A stretch of DNA of 64,000 nt from Rhynochetos jubatus (lineage: Eukaryota > Chordata > Aves > Eurypygiformes > Rhynochetidae), in assembly GCA_027574665.1 (NCBI GenBank), contig CM050657.1:22794700-22858699 (forward strand), given 5' to 3'. A model generated the notes under the pieces. The model saw only the letters and a list, made by a program, of their open reading frames with translations. It ran no database searches and was not told the origin of the DNA. Every line of letters starts with the position of its first letter. The first letter of the stretch is position 1. Shown here piece by piece: positions 58,101 to 64,000 of this stretch. Made by a program: the position numbers and the translations under genes.

Positions 58101-61100
58101 CAGGGCTGCGGTGATCCCAGCCACTGATCCGCACAGCTCCTCTTCCTCCTTCCACACGCTCTAGCATAGACAGAGCGTGTCCCTCTTGTCCAGGAGAAAA
58201 TAGGGCAGTGGATATAGATTTTCTTGGAGGTGAAAAAATAGGAGCAGGAGGTTGGCAGGAGACCCGACAGGCAGCAGGGAGAACAAGGAGAAGCACTGAA
58301 GGCAACAGAGAGAGGCTGAAGTGAAAAGACTGAGCGGCAGTAAAAGTAGAAAAATGTCAGACAGGAAAATATAAACCAAAGGAAGAAGTTGCCGAAATCA
58401 CAACGGGTCTTTTCTACTGAGGGCACATGCACCAGGCAGCTCCCACGTGTTCACCGCTCTGGAAGACCCGCACTGAGCACACGGTTATGTTATCATAGAA
58501 GGAAACAACAAACTGCAATTTAAAACATTTAACGAAAGGGTTAACCAGCATCACTCCGCTGGAACGGCACATTCCTTCAGCAGTAATCTCTTCTATTTTT
58601 AAGGGATTAAAACCTAAGAAAGTACAGCAGTCTGGCCCCTAATTTGCAGAAATAACAAATCAAATGCCTTAAAATTGGTAATTTGGTAGATTAAATTATC
58701 AAAGTCCAGTCTGTTGGTGTCCACATCTGATAGTGCTTTGATCTTGTTTATATCTTAGAAATTGTTTCATGGACTAACTTTGTTGATTATCTTCAAACTG
58801 TGACAGGTTTTATTCCATCAGCAACTCCGTTGCCTCCCCAGCAACAGCCTGCTCTTTAAAGTGCAAATGAAGAGCTAGGGAAGAGAAGAAAGGATGGAGT
58901 TGTTTGAAGGAGCTGCTGGATGTCAACAGAGGTCAGCACTTTGGGGTTTATTTCTTAACTACAGATGTACCAGTGACCTAACGCAATCCCAAATTAAAAG
59001 CTATAACCAAGAGGAGAAGAGCAGCCGACTACAGCGTTTCAGCATCCTGAGTAGCGGGTGATGGGTCTGGCTACACCAGCTCCAGCCACCAGGACAGTTC
59101 TGTGGAGGAGATGATAGAGGCCATGGCAGATTCCTTCCTGGAAAGCCTGCACCAGTGGGATCTCTGAGGGAGCAGGAGGAAATGCCAGCCTATCCTTTTG
59201 CTAAAATGCAGAATAACACATGCAACTGGGGAAGCACTAAGCAGAACAGAGCTTTAAAAAGTGGCAGTGCATTGGGCATTCAGATATCAGATGAGCTGGC
59301 CAGAACCCAGGAAATGCAGATAATTCCACTTGCAGTTCTTCTGGGAGTAGAGGGGGTTAGGAGAGGTGGCTATCACCAGCTGGCTGTCTTTCCCTTCGAG
59401 CTACCAACGCACAGACCACCCTGCTAGTCCTGGGAGAGAGATGCTAACACAGGGCTCTCTTCAAGGCGCTCTCCATCTGCTCGTGGCACCACCGGCAAGG
59501 CTTGCACACCAGCCACCGCTGCCTGGTGCAGCTGGTCCGCCACAGCGATCGTGGGGCTGCCTGGGCAGCTGCCTGCGATAGGCTCTGTACAGCAGGGCCG
59601 TGGGGTGCTGCCTAAATTAATGTGCTCTAACTGACAAACAGCCACTATTAGCCTGACTTTTTGAACTAGCCCCAACACCGCAGAAAGATTAAATCTTTAT
59701 TTTAACAAGATTATTATGGTTTCCTAGGCAATCCAATGCATACAAACAACGGAACTAACAAAACATTGGATAAAGACATATCACTTCAATTCCCACATAC
59801 TGCAAAGTATTACTTGCCCTGGGGGAGCTCTGTGGGGAAGATGAGAACGTTTCAAGAAACTTAACCCTGAAGAAGTGAGCTGGAAACTTCAGGTCTGACC
59901 AGTGTGAACATGTTAGAAACCGTGCAGCTGCCATACAATCTCCAGCCTTACCATGTAAGATACTTTACTTCTGAGCCAAGGTTTTGCCCAAACCACGTGA
60001 AAACTTGCTTATAGACACAAAGCAAGACAATTTACATACGTACACCTCAACCTTAAGAAACGTGATTCTGCACCTGAGGGCCTGCTATATGATTTTTGGA
60101 GAGGCTTGATATTAACTTTATTGTTATTATTCGTGTTACTGTGCTTCAACTCAGTAATAGCTAGAGACAACTCCAAATTATTAATCAAATAAACATACAC
60201 AGAGGTCTTGAGGGCACAATGCCAAGAGCCAGCAGGCAGTTCAGTAGAGGAATATGCATTTGTCCAGAGCTGAAATTCAAATGAAGTTTACTCTTTCACA
60301 AAACCCTAACAGTTCCTCCATCCCAGACTCCGCATGAACTGAGTTAAAAATATCTAACTTTTACACCAAAACTGAGAAGTCTCCTCTATGCTTGACACTC
60401 ATCCTCTACTCAATTTGCAGCCAGTGCTCCTGGGGAGACCCACGGACCAGCGTCACAGCCCGATAAAGCAACCCTTTTGCTGCTCAGAGGGGTTTTCTCC
60501 TCTGCAACCCAACCAGCAAAGCATGGTTTGCAGCACTCAACAAGCTGTTTCTGTGCAAATACTCAAGGAAATTTCAGCGCAGCCCACTAAGACAGAAAAC
60601 TCTCAGTTATACTGTCAACCACACATCACCTATTGGGATCTTTGGTCCCACCAAAGTTCAAGAAGCACCTAGATTCTGTTGTCACACCTTGAGACATTCT
60701 CTCCCACCTGATAAAAACGGCAGACGCACACTTGCAAGCAAAACCAGGGAGCTCCTCTTCCTTGGAAATGAAATCTGCCAGCCGCATAGAGAAAATGAGC
60801 TGACTCAGTCTGACCTGTGGGATTCAGCTCTGCTTTACCAGCTCCATCCTGTGCAGTTTCCTGCTCCTACCAGAAACCAGCGACGCCCAGAGCGAAGCAC
60901 TGACGCTTCACGCTGCAGTACAACACAACTGGTCATTAAGCCAGGAAAATGAGAATTGCCTTCTTGGGGTTTTGATGGGGTCCACTCAATGCACTCATTC
61001 TACTTAGTGCGGCCGACTTGTACAGGAGCTAACCGCAAGCTGCTGATAAAGAATTTACATAGCTTCAGTAGAGTAGATTGCTCATCAATTTAATAGCTCC

Positions 61101-64000
61101 ACTCAATTTTCTTAATAAACCTCAGGAGACATCTTCTGCAGTCCCTAACTGACCTAATCTATGGGGCCCCACGCACAACAATCTTTTTTTCTTCAAAAGC
61201 TGAAGGCAGTAATAAATTGCATTTCCATGGATGAAATCGATGCATTACAGGAACATTGCAATGCTGTTCAGCGAAGAAAAGCTGGAAAGAACACCAGCTC
61301 ACATAAACCAAACCTCACAGGGCTCAGTAGCTGTTGGAAAGGAGAAGCACCTATTTCCCTGCAAACCAGGTTTGCCTCCATGTGTCTCCTTCATGTAGAA
61401 GCTGACATGGCAAAATTGGAGATCCTGTGGCATATTTCATAAGGAGCAAGGATCTTCTGGATCAAGTTTGCAACCAGTCCTTCCTGCTGCATAGATAACA
61501 CGGGTTTGACTGCTCAAGCCTGCGCAGGAACTGAAACCGTTAGAGCTGCCACGCTTCCCTCCAAAGCCATGACAGCAAGACCTGCCTGAGCATTACACTG
61601 CCCTCAGCCTGCGACACAAGCCGTCAGGCCCACGGACTAATCTGGATTCTAGAAAGTATGGCATCTCCGAGAAGAAGCTGTTAACAACAAAGTACATGTC
61701 CCCGCTTTGTGATGCTTCCACAGCTGGAGAGACCCTGAGTCCAAACGTGCCTGTGGGTCATCCAAGGTTTTTTCATGTCACAGACAGCGACATTTCATCA
61801 GCTGCATCACAAGAAGTGCCATAACCTGCATTTTGGTAATGCCCGTCTTCCAGAGGGTATATAAAAAATAGACTCCACGCCTCCTCTCAGAAGTATGTTC
61901 CAACAGTTAATCTTCCTGGGTGCTAGAGCATGCGCCTGAGTTTACATCGAACCGATGTTAGCACTCGGCTCGCCCGCTAGCAAACCGTGAGTGTAACACA
62001 AGCGGGAACCTTGGAGCTGAACCCCTCAACCAAGCTCATTGAAACAAACTGGGTAGGAGCAGCTCCAGTGGAGAAATGTTTGTCCAGGAGTTTAGTGGAA
62101 AGCACAGAGGTTCTCTCTCTTCAGGGTACAGTGGAGTATTTCCGACACCAGCAGCAGAGGTGAGGGTCACGATCGTACTCTGAAGCAATCCTGTCTGAAG
62201 CACTTGGGCATCCAGGATGAACTGCTGGGAGGCACCCATGTGATTCCTCTCGTGCATGGAATGAGCTCTTTGTAAATCATACAAACCCTACAAAAATACC
62301 AGTGATGCTGTGCTTGCTCCCTGTCTTTCAGGTGAGCATTTGCCCCAGGGCCTTTAGAGCTGAGGAGTGTCTCTTTGTCCCATATTTATACAGCACCTAC
62401 TAACTTGGAATTGAAGCGTCCATAGGTGCTCTATCTGCATCCCTCTGCATAGGCACTTCTTCACTCCTCTTGTTCCAGAGTCTCTCAGCAACAGAATGAA
62501 TGTTTACTCAATTATATTTATTTTCCCTGGAAGGGTATTTCATTTTTATTTTTTTTAAACCATGTGCTTGTAGTTTCTTGGCAAATGATGCCAAGGAATG
62601 GAAAAAACCAAACCCTCGGCAAACGTTGCCAAGGAAAGGCAGAAATGCATTTCTTCATCCTACACCTCTTCAACAGTCCTTTGCCTCCCAGACAAGCCCC
62701 CTTTTCCTCTCCAAGACCCGAGAGCGCTGGTGCCTGTGGTCATTACAGAAATATTCACGGTGCCGCAGCCTGCCACAGCTGATGACAGCTCTATAATCTA
62801 GGTGCAATCGGATACGTTGCCATGCTTAAGTCAGCTGGTTTGTGTTGGAGGTTTCAGCATGGCATGCCTTCGAACTGATGTAATCCTCCATGTTTTGTCT
62901 GAAAAGTGTGGCTTTTTGTCAAGTTCCTCTGGAGCCCAGTGAAAGAAACCTGTATTTTCCAGGCCCTCCTTGGCCACAGTGATAGTCGGTGGGAGGCTGC
63001 CACGTGTAATTCAGAAACTCGGGCTCATCCCTGGGCAGCACGCAGAGCGCTTGCCTGCAGAAAGCCGAATCTCAGCTGAAACCAACCCAAATTACTGCCT
63101 GATTTTTTAAAAGAAGAGATTCAGCCATTCAGAAGCAACAGAGATTTGCCAACCCAAACTAAGTCCCTCCAGCAAATTAACTGCCATTTGTTTACTACCG
63201 AGGATTTACCACCTTGCAGCAACGTGAAACGCTGAAACACGTTCCACTTGGGGAAACTGCATGGGGCTGCTTGGTCCTGAAAGGCCGACACGCAAATTCC
63301 AGATACCATGGGGGCCACCCCTTCCAATCCGTGCCCTTTTCTATAAAACCAAAACCCTCAAACGCCATCCGTTTTTTGTGTTCGCAGCCGCTGACTGCGC
63401 GGTGTCCTTGCCCTGCCAGGCCCTGTGGTTTCCTCTGCTGTTACTGGATTTTCAATGCCACCTTGTCAGCAGGCATCGAGAGAAGCTAACGCTCTTTGTA
63501 CCCGGTCACTGGGGAGAAGACAAGACCCACTACATTAACTCGGATTTCAACTGGCTTTGCCCAGTGCTGCTCCTGCCTGTGAGCCGCAGAGAGACAGGTC
63601 GTAAGCTCTGCTTCCCACTCCCAAGGATAAAGGCTGTATAAAGGAGTGGTGCTGGGCTAGTTTCAGAAGGCTCCAGAGCACTGTGAGCTGGAGAGATGGA
63701 GGGTGTCAGAGCAGTACGTGATTAGCAGGGTATTGCAAACACTGATTTTTCAGTTTCTGTTTAGGGGGAAAATGGGTTTCTATATAACCTTTGTAGAGCT
63801 TGGGGACCAGCCCATGGCTACCCTGAGCAGAAAATGGAAAACAAAGGGCCATTCCCTTTTGAAACCTCGTAAATGGCAGCAAATCAAAATAAGAAGATCC
63901 TTGTCTCCTCTTGCTACAGGCAGGTCTGAACAAAATAGTAGGATTCTCTGTAATTAATTGCTGCTGTATCCAAAACAGCAAATCAACCATTTTCATCTGT
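49176..64000 (-). other. GPC1: GPC1 upstream intron, distal part
   Basis: Almost 15 kb without a recognised exon on either strand. Only short AT-rich or T-rich runs and chance open frames of under 180 codons were seen. The CpG-rich first exon expected of GPC1 is absent, so the gene should continue beyond 64000. Some AT-rich stretches (for example 58.6-58.85 kb, which ends near a GTTGCC...GCAAC box) look like non-coding elements but cannot be tested without alignment. Confidence 0.5.

Noticed and set aside
59040-59166. Plus-strand frame encoding a short amphipathic stretch (SSVEEMIEAMADSFLESL)
   Set aside because: About 35 codons between stops, no convincing splice sites and no recognised family.
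61161-61442. 93-codon plus-strand ATG frame
   Set aside because: Unremarkable context, no family resemblance and no neighbouring exons; length is compatible with chance.

Overview
This window looks like genomic DNA of a bird. The evidence is a 3'-truncated CR1 LINE with the avian CR1 tail at about 41.3-41.65 kb, several much older CR1-type fragments, few other repeats, short introns near the 3' end of a gene, and two vertebrate genes next to each other as in the human 2q37.3 block. No prokaryotic, viral or CRISPR-like system was seen. The bird call is inferred from repeat type and gene order, not from a database search.

Only two genes can be named, both on the minus strand. DUSP28 (2234 down to 883) is complete in two exons joined by consensus GT/AG sites and encodes a 160-residue atypical dual-specificity phosphatase. 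GPC1, the heparan-sulphate proteoglycan glypican-1, occupies most of the window. Its last seven coding exons lie between 34247 and 8491. They join in phase and give 444 complete codons, from the core protein through the Ser-Gly attachment sites to the GPI signal and TAA stop. The first two exons were not found in the remaining 29.7 kb, so that part is read as intron.

Layout: 1-882, downstream of DUSP28; 883-2234, DUSP28; 2235-2500, DUSP28 promoter with a TATA-like box; 2.5-8.49 kb, GC-rich spacer holding the GPC1 3' UTR, a CpG-rich patch (5.2-5.9 kb) and an unassigned possible exon (3444-3575); 8491-14594, GPC1 exons 9 to 5 with short introns; 18890-19055, exon 4; 19.06-33.86 kb, a 14.8-kb intron with a CpG-rich patch built around a 10-bp minisatellite; 33856-34247, exon 3; 34.25-64 kb, AT-richer intron with CR1 fragments, a poly(A)-tailed segment, a 13-bp hairpin and an AT-rich block that resembles a terminal exon.

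The most useful leads are that AT-rich block (36456-36620 and its downstream AATAAA), the unassigned exon at 3444-3575, the intronic CpG/G-quadruplex minisatellite at 20.6 kb, and the absence of a recognisable ANKMY1 between GPC1 and DUSP28.
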